64,000 nt of DNA from Astropecten irregularis (Eukaryota; Echinodermata; Asteroidea; Paxillosida; Astropectinidae): assembly GCA_963971285.1 (NCBI GenBank), contig OZ020260.1, positions 4,002,798 through 4,066,797 of the forward strand. The letters are read 5' to 3'. Each line of letters begins with the position of its first letter. Positions within the stretch are counted from its first letter, which is position 1. The translations under genes were made by a program, and so were the position numbers. Of this stretch, positions 1 through 11,058 are shown one piece after another. The notes beneath the pieces were generated by a model. The model was not told the origin of the DNA. It worked only from the letters and a program-made list of their open reading frames with translations, and made no database searches.

Positions 1-548
1 ATGTGGCCCAATCCCTTCGTTTGGTTTTGTGGGCCTCTAATGGCGGTAGCGAAATAAGTACCAAGCCTGGCCTCAAGCCAGGTTGCGTAAAGGCCCTATG
101 TATACGCCAATGTATACCAAGGACATTTTGCAAATTCGGCATTATACCTCTGAACATTGTTACGTATGGACAAATCGGCAAATTGAGCTTCCCTCAATGT
201 TTAAGTGTATAGGAGACCTGTTTTAATAAGCTCTATCTAGAAACTGACTTCTTTGTCTGTCTGGTTAGCATTTCCCAGTCTTTGAACTTGGACATTTTTT
301 GTATCTTGATCTTTTATCATTGAACTATTGTAAGAAGGTACACGAAGGTCAGGTACATTTTCTTTTTTTTACCGGGATCCATATTACAGTGCATGAAGTC
401 TTGTTCAGCCAACTGATTTACATAGTTTGATTGTGATGGTGTCTGGATGGCTAGGACTAGATTACAGTCCGACTTGGAGTGTTAACTTGTTTGTGAAGGA
501 GTCGGGTATTTCAGCTCAAACCCGTGCTAGCTGGCTCCATGTTCGTGC
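1..548. other. Intergenic sequence, nothing recognised
   Basis: AT-rich DNA with a few short open frames, none resembling a known protein or bounded by convincing splice sites. No repeat shared with the rest of the window was seen here. Confidence 0.5.
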
Positions 549-577
549 CGTCAGTCTCCAGCTCAGGCTCTGGCTCT

Positions 578-618
<41 letters not shown>

Positions 619-800
619 TGGCTCTGGCTCCATTTTGTGGAGCCAGAGCAGTAGTAGGCTTGTGGCTGCGGTTTGGAAGTAGATTCTCTAGTTTGAAAAG
701 GAACACAGAGCTTCAATTCAATGAAAAACCACAACCTATATTTTCAGTATATGGATGACAGATGAAGCCAGAACTGGAGCCGAGGTTTGGAAAAGGACCC
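549..800 (+). repeat. R1 MITE-like repeat with (GGCTCN)n array
   Basis: A hexamer array of GGCTCC/GGCTCT (about 555-632) is followed by a core seen in five other places in the window. The core reads roughly: a TTTGGAAGTAGATTCTC motif, a CAGAGCTTCA motif, AATGAAAAACCACAACC, then TATATTTTCAGTATATGG, and ends in decayed GAGCC units. The other copies are at 11866, 14256, 17225, 57709 and 62936. No protein is encoded; the short arginine/serine or leucine/tryptophan frames are the hexamer read through. Confidence 0.8.
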
Positions 801-1015
801 TGGTTGGAGGAAGAATGTGTATTTCATTGGTGCATTGCAGAGAAACATGTAAATGTGATGTGTGTATCTAACCTAAATCTTGTTGATTGCTCATTGGCTG
901 TTGCCTCGACAAACACGCCCAGTGCTCATGAATATGCAGATTAGCCTGACATGAATATTTATTAGACATCAGTTGGTTCTGGTAATAAACCAAACCAGTA
1001 CTTGCCCCACCATGA

Positions 1016-1110
1016 ACTGAGTGGACATTAACCCTAACCCTAAGAGCTGCTTACCACACATTACCACAATCTCCACAGGGGGAACTGGACGGTAATCTGT
1101 GGTATGGAGG
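1016..1110. repeat. R8 dispersed repeat (TACCACAC type), fragment
   Basis: Contains CCCTAACCCTAAGAGCTG, then TTACCACACATTACCACA and CTCCACAGGGGGAACTGG. The same words, inverted, occur at about 13740-14015 and 40060-40275, so this is a dispersed repeat. The CCCTAA-like units belong to the repeat consensus and are not a telomeric tract. Confidence 0.65.
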
Positions 1111-1351
1111 TGGGTTGGGGTCAAGGGTTTGGTTCTTCTACCTATTGATAACTTTTTTAATATTTTACGAACATGTAAGTATAACTCAAAATGCTCAACA
1201 TTTTAAGATCAAGGATAATCACCTTATTTTAAATCCAAAGATTAAGTTCCAGCTAAGCTTTTAATTGTAATAACTTAAACCCGATCCTTTGTTACTGGAA
1301 TTATGCATTTTTATCAGTTTTTCCCCTGAGGCAATGTAGAAAGTAATTACA

Positions 1352-1456
1352 AGTCAGTCATAAGACAGTCATAAGACAGTCATAAGACAGTCATATGACA
1401 GTCATAAGACAGTCATAAGACAGTCATAAGACAGTCATAAGACAGTCATAAGACAG
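1352..1456. repeat. 11-bp tandem repeat
   Basis: About nine near-perfect copies of AGTCATAAGAC in direct orientation; one unit has a TATG variant. It is a simple microsatellite or minisatellite with no spacers. Confidence 0.9.
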
Positions 1457-2243
1457 AAAATGTATATTTCACTGGGTGTTATCCTTTTATTACAGATGTT
1501 AAGTTTACAATCTTTACACCTACATCAGTTCCTAAACAACTACCTGCATGTGGAGTATTTAAAGCAGGTCACTGTATCAAATATCCTGAGCTATAGCGTC
1601 TACACAGTCCTAACTCTGCTAGATTTTCCCAGAAGTGAATTTTTCAACCAGTTTGGGTGTACATGTACAGGTAGCATTTGGTAAAAGCAGCTTTGTATTA
1701 TAAAAAAAACCATAATTCTATACCCGTTCCTGTTTGTTTTCAAAGAAAAGTATAATAACGTATTCAAGTCTTTTTGCCAAATTCCATCCCCAGAAATAAT
1801 CTTTGCCATATTTTAAGCTTGTAAGACTAATGACAATCATTTGATTATTAAGATATGATCAATTTTTGCTCAGAAGATTCTTATAATTGAGCACCGTGAA
1901 TACATGTGTTTTGGATCTAATCATGTACATTGCATTTTACTGTATGATATGTCCATAGGTTTTCAATGTACATATTTTAAAAACTGATTCTACATCTCGA
2001 GATTTTTGCAAAAGCTCATGGTTTGTTGCTCGGCAATCGTGTTCAGTTTTTTTTTTTCGCTGATAAATTTATGATTATTATTGGAATGTCTTTTTTGTCA
2101 TGTTGTTGGCTGTTTATATTTATGAATACACAAGTGGGAAATTATAATCCATGCTGTTAAAGAAGAGGTGATGTGTGATTGAAAAGATGGGGGCGGGGCT
2201 TAAACTCATTGACAAAACAGGGAGGAGGATCTTGATATCTTCT
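1457..2243. other. Intergenic AT-rich DNA, nothing recognised
   Basis: Only short open frames without similarity to known proteins. No shared repeat was recognised. Confidence 0.45.
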
Positions 2244-2590
2244 TAAAGGTATAATACATGATTGGTAAAGGTCACAGAACAGCACTCACACTTTGTCTGA
2301 TCCAGCATGTACATGAAATAAAAAACATGTGAAAAAAAAAATAAATAAACCTCGGACATCTGAGTCACGAGAAAATAGTGAAAACCTGTCTCAGTTTTTC
2401 TTATAAAACATAAAGCATGGTTTTGATCTTACCCCGAGATCAAAACTGTTTTCGGACTTTGTTTGACTAATTTCTGGATAAATACACCATTTACTGTTTC
2501 TACCAGCACCATCTTCATACCCTGAAAGTAAATCTGTGAACATTTCTATGTTGGCATGTTACCAATCCTGTACTGTACCTTTGATATGAG
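2244..2590. mobile_element. R6 MITE, diverged copy (TTAA-type)
   Basis: Starts with CTTAAAGGTATAATAC and ends near CTGTACCTTTGA. Inside are GGACATCTGAGTC, ATTTCTGGATAAATACACC and CACCATCTTCATACCCTG. The same ordered words occur at 21871-22262 and 59626-60004. The best preserved ends are in the copy at 10714. Non-coding. Confidence 0.7.
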
Positions 2591-2714
2591 AATTGTAAAT
2601 GATTTGATTTTTAAAACTTGGTAATCAACCTGTATGGTGGCAAACTCTTTGAAAATAAAACACATTTCAATTTGATTCATGTAAAATTTGTAAGTTATTT
2701 CTGATTCCGCAGCC

Positions 2715-2890
2715 GTTTGAATGTCCTGAAATGGATTCAGTTCTCTTCACAGATAAGAAATAAACCAGTTTTTATTTGTGCTAGAAATTGGTTCTTTGTG
2801 CTCTGCGAGGCGTTTTTGGAAAAGGTCAATTATGGGCTAAAAATTGCAAAAATTGCAAAAACGGCAAGGGGTACCCCTTTGCCATACCTG
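2715..2890 (+). repeat. Single diverged monomer of the ~179-bp satellite
   Basis: Contains ATGTCCTGAAATGGATTC, AAATAAACCAGTTTTTAT, GTGCTCTGCGAGGCG and AAAACGGCAAGGGGTACC, matching the monomer of the array at 5180-6165. It lies about 2.3 kb from the array, across the minisatellite, so it is a detached monomer. Confidence 0.8.
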
Positions 2891-3129
2891 CATGTGATTT
2901 GAATGTTTTCATGTTTTATGCCCTATAATTGGAGAAAAATCTCAACAACAAAAAATCTGTTCTGTAAACGAAGAATTTGATGTGCTCTAGCCATAACACG
3001 TCCCTCGATAACTTTTTCAGATTGCGACTCAGTTTAGGACTTGATTTCATCGAAATGACACTTTTTGCTTGCCAACCCCCCTGTTTTCTGAAGGCTAAAT
3101 CTGCCCTAACTGTTCGGACTCATCTGTTC

Positions 3130-4965
3130 CCCCAGTATGGTAGTTCCCCCAGTATGGAGTAGTGCCCCCAGTAGTTCCCCAAGTATGAAGTAGTGCCCCC
3201 GGTAGTTCCCCCAGTATGGAGTAGTGCCCCCCGGTAGTTCCCCCAGTATGAAGTAGTGTCCCCGGTAGTTTCCCCAGTATGGAGTAGTGCCCCCGGTAGT
3301 TCCCCCAGTATGGAGTAGTGCCCCCCGGTAGTTCCCCTAGTAGTTCCCCCAGTATGGAGTAGTGCCCCCTAGTAGTTCCCCAGTATGGAGTAGTGCCCCC
3401 TAGTAGTTCCCCAGTATGGAGTAGTGCCCCCTAGTAGTTCCCCCAGTATGAAGTAGTGCCCCCGGTAGTTCCCCCAGTAGTTGCCCCAGTATGAAGTAGT
3501 GCCCCCGGTAGTTCCCCCAGTAGTTCCCCCAGTATGAAGTAGTGCCCCCGGTAGTTCCCCTAGTAGTTCCCCCGGTATGGAGTAGTGCCCCCAGGTAGTT
3601 CCCCTAGTAGTTCCCCCAGTATGAAGTAGTGCCCCCAGGTAGTTCCCCCAGTATGGAGTAGTGCCCCCTAGTAGTTCCCCAGTATGGAGTAGTGCCCCCA
3701 GGTAGTTCCCCCAGTATGGAGTAGTGCCCCCTAGTAGTTCCCCAGTAAGAAGTAGTGCACCCGGTAGTTCCCCCGGTAGTTCCCCCAGTAGTTCCCCCAG
3801 TATGAAGTAGTGCCCCCGGTAGTTCCCCTAGTAGTTCCCCCAGTATGAAGTAGTGCCCCCAGTAGTTCCCTCAGTATGAAGAAGTGCCCCCTAGTAGTTC
3901 CCCAGTATGAAGTAGTGCACCCGGTAGTTCCCCCAGTAGTTCCCCCAGTATGAAGTAGTGCCCCCGGTAGTTCCCCCGGTAGTTCCCCCAGTAGTTCCCC
4001 CAGTATGAAGTAGTGCCCCCGGTAGTTCCCCTAGTAGTTCCCCCAGTATGAAGTAGTGCCCCCAGTAGTTCCCTCAGTATGAAGAAGTGCCCCCTAGTAG
4101 TTCCCCAGTATGAAGTAGTGCACCCGGTAGTTCCCCCGGTAGTTCCCCCAGTAGTTCCCCCAGTATGAAGTAGTGCCCCCGGTAGTTCCCCTAGTAGTTC
4201 CCCCAGTATGAAGTAGTGCCCCCAGTAGTTCCCTCAGTATGAAGAAGTGCCCCCTAGTAGTTCCCCAGTATGAAGTAGTGCACCCGGTAGTTCCCCCAGT
4301 AGTTCCCCCAGTATGAAGTAGTGCCCCCGGTAGTTCCCCTAGTAGTTCCCCCAGTATGAAGTAGTGCCCCCCAGTAGTTCCCCCAGTATGGAGTAGTACC
4401 CCCTAGTAGTTCCCCAGTATGGAGTAGTGCCCCCAGGTAGTTCCCCCAGTATGGAGTAGTGCCCCCTAGTAGTTCCCCAGTAAGAAGTAGTGCACCCGGT
4501 AGTTCCCCCGGTAGTTCCCCCAGTAGTTCCCCCAGTATGAAGTAGTGCCCCCGGTAGTTCCCCTAGTAGTTCCCCCAGTATGAAGTAGTGCCCCCAGTAG
4601 TTCCCTCAGTATGAAGAAGTGCCCCCTAGTAGTTCCCCAGTATGAAGTAGTGCACCCGGTAGTTCCCCCAGTAGTTCCCCCAGTATGAAGTAGTGCCCCC
4701 GGTAGTTCCCCTAGTAGTTCCCCCAGTATGAAGTAGTGCCCCCCAGTAGTTCCCCCAGTATGGAGTAGTGCCCCCAGGTAGTTCCCCGGGGAGTTCCCAC
4801 AGTATGAAGTAGTTCCCCCAGTATGAAGTAGTGCCCCCCGGTAGTTCCCCCAGTATGGTAGTAGTTCCCCCAGTATGGTAGTAGTTCCCCCAGTATGAAG
4901 TAGTGCCCCCGGTAGTGCCCCCGGTAGTTCCCCCGGAAGTTCCCCCGGTAGTTCCCCCGGTAGTT
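3130..4965. repeat. 1.8-kb minisatellite, GGTAGTTCCCCCAGTATG type
   Basis: A long direct-repeat array built from two alternating words: AGTTCCCCC(A/G)GTATG(A/G)AG and TAGTGCCCCCGGT. Units are joined in variable order, giving higher-order blocks of roughly 100-150 bp (3740-4500 is clearly a repeated block). Because the basic word lacks stop codons on the minus strand, two long overlapping minus frames appear (4466-4993 and 4626-5021). They encode only low-complexity Gly/Thr/Leu/Pro peptide and I do not treat them as genes. Confidence 0.95.
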
Positions 4966-5179
4966 CCCCTAGCAATCTGTATTCCTCTGGCAATTGAATA
5001 GGTACTTAACCACAAAACCACAAAGCATTACCTTCAAGTTTGTAAGTCTAGCATTCTGTACCAAATGCTTGTTTTATGGACATGTAATCAAGTATAAGCT
5101 TCACCTCATGCTAAATACTTAGAGAAAAAAGTACTTACTAGAAGTATTTACTTGGAAGCACCTGCTAGTTTTTATGAAT

Positions 5180-6165
5180 ACGAGCAATTGGTTCTTTGTG
5201 CTCTGCGAGGCGTTTTTGGAAAAGGTCAATTTTGGGCCAAATATTGCAAAAACGGCAAGGGGTACGTACCCCTTGCCATTTTTTCAATTTTTGATTTTGA
5301 ATTAAAATGTCCTAAAATGGATTCAGTTCTCTTCTTAGATAAGAAATAAACCAGTTTTTATGCTAGAAATGGGGTTCTTTGTGCTCTGCGAGGCGTTTTT
5401 GGAAAAGGTCAATTTTGGGCCAAAAATTGCAAAAACGGCAAGGGGTACCCCTTGCCATTTTTTCAATTTTTGATTTTGAATTAAAATGTCCTAAAATGGA
5501 TTCAGTTCTCTTCTTAGATAAGAAATAAACCAGTTTTTATGCTAGAAATGGGGTTCTTTGTGCTCTGCGAGGCGTTTTTGGAAAAGGTCAATTTTGGGCC
5601 AAAAATTGCAAAAACGGCAAGGGGTACCCCTTGCCATTTTTTCAATTTTTGATGAAAAATCAAATGTCCTAAAATGGATTCAGTTCTTTTCTTGGATAAG
5701 AAATAAACCAGTTTTTATGCTAGAAATGGGGTTCTTTGAGCTCTGCGAGGCGTTTTTGGAAAAGGTCAATTTTGGGCCAAAAATAGCAAAAACGGCAAGG
5801 GGTACCCCTTGCCATTTTTTCAAATTTTGATGAAAAATCAAATGTCCTAAAATGGATTCAGTTCTTTTCTTGGATAAGAAATAAACCAGTTTTTTTGCTA
5901 TAAATTGGTTGTTTTTGCTCTGCGAGACGTTTTTGGAAAAGGTCAATTTTGGGCCAAAAATAGCAAAAACAGCAAGGGGTACCCCTTGCCATTTTTTCAA
6001 ATTTTGATGAAAAATCAAATGTCCAAAAATGGATTCAGTTCTCTTCTTAGATAAGAAATGAACCAGTTTTTATGCTAGAAATGGGGTTCTTTGTGCTCTG
6101 CGAGGCATTTTTGGAAAAGGTCAATTTTGGGCCAAAAATGGCAAAAACGGCAAGGGATACCCTTA
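5180..6165 (+). repeat. ~179-bp satellite array, about 5.5 copies
   Basis: Direct copies of a monomer that runs from GTTCTTTGTGCTCTGCGAGG through GGAAAAGGTCAATTTTGGG, CAAAAACGGCAAGGGGTACC and AAATGGATTCAGTTCTC to AAATAAACCAGTTTTTATGC. Monomer starts near 5191, 5374, 5553, 5731, 5911 and 6086 give periods of 175-183 bp. The open frames across the array (for example 5558-5830) are repeat read-through. The last monomer breaks off into an unrelated fold-back fragment at about 6168. Confidence 0.93.
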
Positions 6166-6167
6166 AT

Positions 6168-6278
6168 GGTCTTCTTTGCTCGTTTCCACTGCTGTTCTAC
6201 ACCAAATGAGATGACAAAATAACCGCTATACGTCATTTGATGACATATAAACATTGGCCGCGCAATCAGTCTATTGAT
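6168..6278 (+). repeat. R11 fold-back repeat, one arm
   Basis: Contains GGTCTTCTTTGCTCGTTTCC, ACACCAAATGAGATGACAAA and CATTGGCCGCGCAATCAGTC. It matches the right arm of the complete palindromic copy at 37978-38207. Only one arm is present, fused to the end of the satellite array. Confidence 0.75.
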
Positions 6279-6990
6279 GACCACCTAAAACAAAAGAAAC
6301 GCAAGTTACATATTTGTTTTACTGGAACAGTATTTTATTCATGAAGATCTTAAACCTTTATACACCAAGCAAAATACATACGTTCTCCTGTGCGTGTGGA
6401 GAAACTTGACAGTCCGCAGTTACATCATTTCTGACAAGACAAAAATACTAAACAACTACACTGAAACAAAAATCTATATCAATTTACTGAAAACTACACA
6501 AACATTTGTTCCGCAAGGCTTTTCATTTAATAAAAGATAAAAATTTCCCTACACCAGCACCACTCCGATAAAAAATTTCAATAAACCGTTTTAACTCTTG
6601 CAATTAGAATGGAAAAATAAACATCCTTAACCATATTAAGCAAACTCAAATGGAGTCTCAAATTTTAAACTGGGCCTAAAATGAGAAATCAATAGAAATT
6701 AATTATGCAAGCAATTTATACAAACATTTTGCTTTTGTACATTTTGGTCAAGCGTAGACGATCCATTTTTAATGATTACAAGGTGATGTCTTTATGGGTC
6801 TTTTTGTACCTAAGACAAATTGTCATTTATCTTGAGTTTTTGGTATGACAAATAATGGAAATGTGTTCGTGATGGCTTCAAGGTTGAATACTGCAAACTG
6901 CACGTCAATGTAATACATGACTCTTCTGCAGGCTGTTCCGTTTGATCAAACAATGCAGTATGAAACTATTCTGTGCATTTACAATGGAGA
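6279..6990. other. Intergenic AT-rich DNA, nothing recognised
   Basis: Short frames only; no recognisable protein, RNA or shared repeat. Confidence 0.45.
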
Positions 6991-7472
6991 TACAGGGCGA
7001 GTCAAAAACTGACCGGGATTGGTGATGTTTTTTAAGAGAAACAAATGAAACTCCAAAGTATATTAAAGCATATATTTAACAAACACTCTCTCCTGCTTAT
7101 TAGAAAAAGAATGAAACAAATTGATCATTCTTAAGAGGACTTATGTCTATTTTAATAAAGGTACTCATTTTGCAAGCTGTCCATAGAATGTTTACGCTTG
7201 AATGAATCTAAGTAGCAAAGGGTACGTACACAGCTAAAATGCTTACTTTACATTTGTTCTGTCAAGTATTCCATGGACAGCTTGCAAAATGAGTACCTTC
7301 ATTAAAATAGACATAACTCCTCTTAGGAATGATCGATTTGTTTCATTCTTTTTTTTTAATAGGCAGGAGAGGGTGCCTGTTAAATATATGCTTTACTGAA
7401 CTTTTGAGTGTCATTTGTTTGTTTTGAGAAACATCACCAATCCCGGTCAACTTTCTTTAGACTCACCTTGTA
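6991..7472. mobile_element. mariner-like fold-back MITE with TA flanks
   Basis: Two long inverted arms (about 6993-7190 and 7255-7470) pair almost end to end, for example TGACCGGGATTGGTGATG on the left against CATCACCAATCCCGGTCA on the right. The ends read TA-CAGGGCGAGTC and GACTCACCTTG-TA, as expected for a Tc1/mariner-type element with a TA target duplication. It has no transposase frame, so it is non-autonomous. A one-armed copy lies at 16704. Confidence 0.85.
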
Positions 7473-7537
7473 TCATTGATCATATGTTGGGATGAATTGC
7501 ATCATGAATGGATCCATCCCAATTGATGCATATGTAT

Positions 7538-10481
7538 GGTAAGTATGGGCGGCCAAAAGGGCCAAAATCAAACAATTGTTTAGAAGGACAAAAAAATCAT
7601 ACAAAGATCAATTTTATTCAAACAAAGGACAAATCAACAAAAGAACAAATTCACGAGAAGACAAAATGTAAATCAAAGGACAAAACTAGAAGAAGACAAC
7701 AAATTTACAAGAAGACAAAACCAAAATCAAACAAAGGACAAATTTACAAACAGACAAAACCAAAATCAAACAAAGGACAAAATGACAAGAGGACAAATTT
7801 ACAAAAAGACAAAACCAAAATCAAACAAAGGACAAATTTACAAACAGACAAAACCAAAATCAAACAAAGGACAAAATGACAAGAGGACAAATTTACAAAC
7901 AGACAAAACCAAAATCAAACAAAGAACAAATTTACAAACAGACTAAACCAAAATCAAACAAAGGACAAAATTACAAGAGGACAAATTTACAAACAGACAA
8001 ATCCAAAATCAAACAAAGGACAAAATGACAAGAGGACAAATTTACAAACAGACAAAACCAAAATCAAACGAAGAAAAATCTATTAAACAAGAGGACCGTC
8101 GATTTAAAGAAAGCAGTAACTTGAAAAAAACAAATCACGGGCAAAACCACAAGAGGACGAATGCACACAATTAAGGACGAAGTGAAAATCAGACGACCGC
8201 TAATACACACACGTTGGAAAACTGAAAAGGTCACTCACACACAGGACGAACATTTTCACAAACGGACAAAGGTCGTTGCGAAGAGAACTGACCAGCACCG
8301 AACGATGGGGGCAGCCCACATTGACCCCCCATTAGAGTCCCTTTAATCTCTATCTCTGTCTCCATGGATCGTTTTCGAAACGAGTGGACTGGGCTTATAT
8401 CTTCCCATTCACTCCAGTCCGAGCTTAATATGTACCTATAATTTGCATTCTGATAAATACCACAAAGCTAGGATGCGGTCTTATAGTATAAGTTAGCCCG
8501 TATAGGATGAGTTATAATATGTTGTCTGTCTCCAGCAGAAGGCGCTGGTTATTTCATCATGGAGGAAGGAAAGGTTTTCCTTTTTTCTTTATCTTTTTGT
8601 TTGTTTGTTTGGGGGGGGGTGCCAATTAACCATTTCATGAAGAAAATCTCGTTGATATGTGTATTTTTTGGGGGGTGGGGTGAGGCCTTTGATATAGTTA
8701 TACCATGGAGCTATAAAAAGGATAACTTATCCAATGGAAGGACGATTTTTTTTAAATTGGTTTAGGGCCTATACATGTTGTTTTGTTTCAATAATTAATT
8801 GTGTGGAGGTATACGAAAAAAAGAAAGACTCCAAATCAAACAGTGCAATGTGTTCCAATATTTAAATCACCATGGTGTTGTATATTGCTCCCGATCACAA
8901 TGTATAGGCCTATGCGCCCTCATGAAAGGTTATATTCCTTCTAACGGCTATAAACGATTTCAAATTGTATGCTTGAAGTTTATGCTTGTAGGCTGTAGCT
9001 GTAAAGTTGAAAATCCACAATATCAAGCTAGCTGTCAAGCAAAATAATTTTTTTTTTAGCAATGATGGCATATTGCTCACGAGTGAATGTTTCTTGAGCA
9101 ATATTTGCATGAACAATGAAGAATTTGATAGTGCAAAAACAAAATTGTCTCTAACACTACAAATTTCTTAACCTCGAGATTTGCTGCCCCGGGTTAAACT
9201 TTGCTTTTTGTGAAAAAAGCAAAAGCATCAATTTTAGTTTCCTAGCCGGTTATTGCAAAGCACACAAAATTGAATTATGATTCACCAAAGTTGTATTGGG
9301 TGAAAAAAAATGCAAAATCGGCAGGGACAGCCTATATATACTACTAGCAGACGTCTTTTGCTTCTCATGTGCCTTCAATCCCTTCATTAGTAGTAGAATA
9401 AGACTGTTAAAAACTTTGTTTTCAATTGCAGGGCCATGCAAAAATCAAGAGTTTACCGAAAGTTTTTTGCAGTTGTCACACTAAGCCAAGAGAAAGTACC
9501 CTAAATGCGTGCTTGTACTGTACAGTAAATGCAGTAGGCCTACATAATAAACACACAGTGGCTGTACTCCAGTTTGTTTTAGCTAGGGTATTACGTAACA
9601 GATGTTCTACAGCAGGGAACCAGATCTATGCCCTGAGGCAAATCGTACTCCTGGGAATTCACTCCAGCAGGTCTTCCACTAAAATTGTAAGGGGACCTCC
9701 AAAAACAATTGAAACAGAGATATAGATTATATAAGTCAATGGGGGCCGCCCCCATCGTTCGGTGCTGGTCAGTTCTCTTCGCAACGACCTTTGTCCGTTT
9801 GTGAAAATGTTCGTCTTGTGTGAGTGAGTGACCTTCTGTGCGGTCGTCTGATTTTCACTTCGTCCTTAATTGTGTGCATTCGTCCTCTTGTGGTTTTGCG
9901 CGTGATTTGTTTTTTTACTGCTTTCTTTAAATCGGTCCTCTTGTTATTTTTTTCTTCGTTTGATTTTGGTTTTGTCTGTTTGTAAATTTGTCCTTTTGCC
10001 GTTTTGTCCTTTGTTTGATTTTGGTTTTGTCTGTTTGTAAATTTGTCCTCTTGTCATTTTGTCCTTTGTTTGATTTTGGTTTTGTCTGTTTGTAAATTTG
10101 TCCTCTTGTCATTTTGTCCTTTGTTTGATTTTGGATTTGTCTGTTTGTAAATTTGTCCTCTTGTCATTTTGTCCTTTGTTTGATTTTGGTTTTGTCTGTT
10201 TGTAAATTTGTTCTTTGTTTGATTTTGGTTTTGTCTGTTTGTAAATTTGTCCTCTTGTCATTTTGTCCTTTGTTTGATTTTGGATTTGTCTGTTTGTAAA
10301 TTTGTCTTTCTTGTGAAGTTGTCTTCTTCTATTTTTTGTCCTTTGATTTATATTTTGTCTCCTCGTGAATTTGTTCTTTTGTTGATTTGTCCTTTGTTTG
10401 AATAAAATTGATCTTTGGATGATTTGTTTGTCCTTCTAAACATTTGTTTGATTTTGGCCCTTTTGGCCGCCCATAGGTAAG
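7538..10481. mobile_element. 2.9-kb fold-back element with tandem-repeat arms and 6-bp target duplication
   Basis: The element runs from 7544 to 10475 and is flanked on both sides by GGTAAG (7538-7543 and 10476-10481). Its ends are perfect inverted repeats starting TATGGGCGGCCAAAAGGG. The arms are about 750-800 bp each. They contain head-to-tail copies of a ~36-bp AT-rich unit built from ACAAATTTACAAACAGAC and CAAAACCAAAATCAAACAAAGG on the left and its reverse complement on the right. The inner ends of the arms are GAACGATGGGGGCAGCCC (near 8300) and its partner near 9740. The frames inside the arms are lysine-rich repeat read-through. No transposase was found. Confidence 0.88.
8347..9735. other. 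Loop region of the fold-back element, no recognised gene
   Basis: Between the two arms lie about 1.39 kb of single-copy-looking sequence. The longest frame (9426-9725, 99 codons) has no recognisable domain and no splice context that I can support. The region has G runs and poly-T tracts but no transposase or reverse-transcriptase motif. Confidence 0.5.
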
Positions 10482-10713
10482 ACCCTGCCAGCAATAGTGG
10501 CTGTCCCTGCTATGGTGGCCCCCTGCCATGGCAGCACCCATGAAGGTCTAATTCATCATTTTATCTACCAGCAAGACTTGAAAAAAAAAAAAAACATGGA
10601 TCATAATAATTGCAAATAGTACTGTTTCCTTGTCAAGGTTTCGTCAATGAATTAACCCTAATAATTATTTTAAAGCACCTTTATATATCTCCCTATCACA
10701 ATGATCATAGAGG

Positions 10714-11058
10714 GTTAAAGGTACTATCATACTTTGGTCGGAAATCAAAACAGAAATGTTCAAAGCTTAAGATGGACCTGGTACAAACATACAGTTTAAA
10801 ATGTTTCTGCCTGAAATGCTGTTTTTTTCCAAATGAGTAAAATAAAATACTGAAAATAGTTTTGAGATCAAAACCTCACATTTACAATTGCCTCACAATT
10901 CTGCGTAACAATTGCAACGGTTTTTTGCTGTTTTATACAGTTCCAATGATCAATTGAGCTGAAAATTTCACAGGTTTGTTTTTATTCTTTTACAAATCAA
11001 ATTATGAACAAACCGTAGCTGTCCTATCAACTTTACCAAAGTATGATAGTACCTTTAA
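10714..11058. mobile_element. R6 MITE with TTAA flanks (best-preserved ends)
   Basis: Left end TTAA-AGGTACTATCATAC and right end GTATGATAGTACCT-TTAA are perfect mirror images and are flanked by TTAA on both sides. TTAA duplication with AGG termini fits Kolobok-like (or piggyBac-like) DNA transposons; the class is inference. The interior is non-coding. Other copies: 2244, 21871 and 59626. Confidence 0.82.

Noticed and set aside
1016-1060. Telomeric CCCTAA repeats
   Set aside because: Only two or three units, and the words are a fixed part of the R8 dispersed repeat found again at 13741 and 40060.
1352-1456. CRISPR-like regular repeat
   Set aside because: An 11-bp unit in direct tandem without spacers, in a eukaryotic genome; an ordinary minisatellite.
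4466-5021. Two long overlapping minus-strand frames of 131-175 codons
   Set aside because: Both lie inside the 1.8-kb minisatellite and encode only repeat-derived Gly/Thr/Leu/Pro strings; frame openness follows from the repeat word.
7508-7879. 123-codon lysine-rich frame
   Set aside because: Read-through of the ~36-bp repeat in the left arm of the fold-back element; its mirror appears in the right arm.
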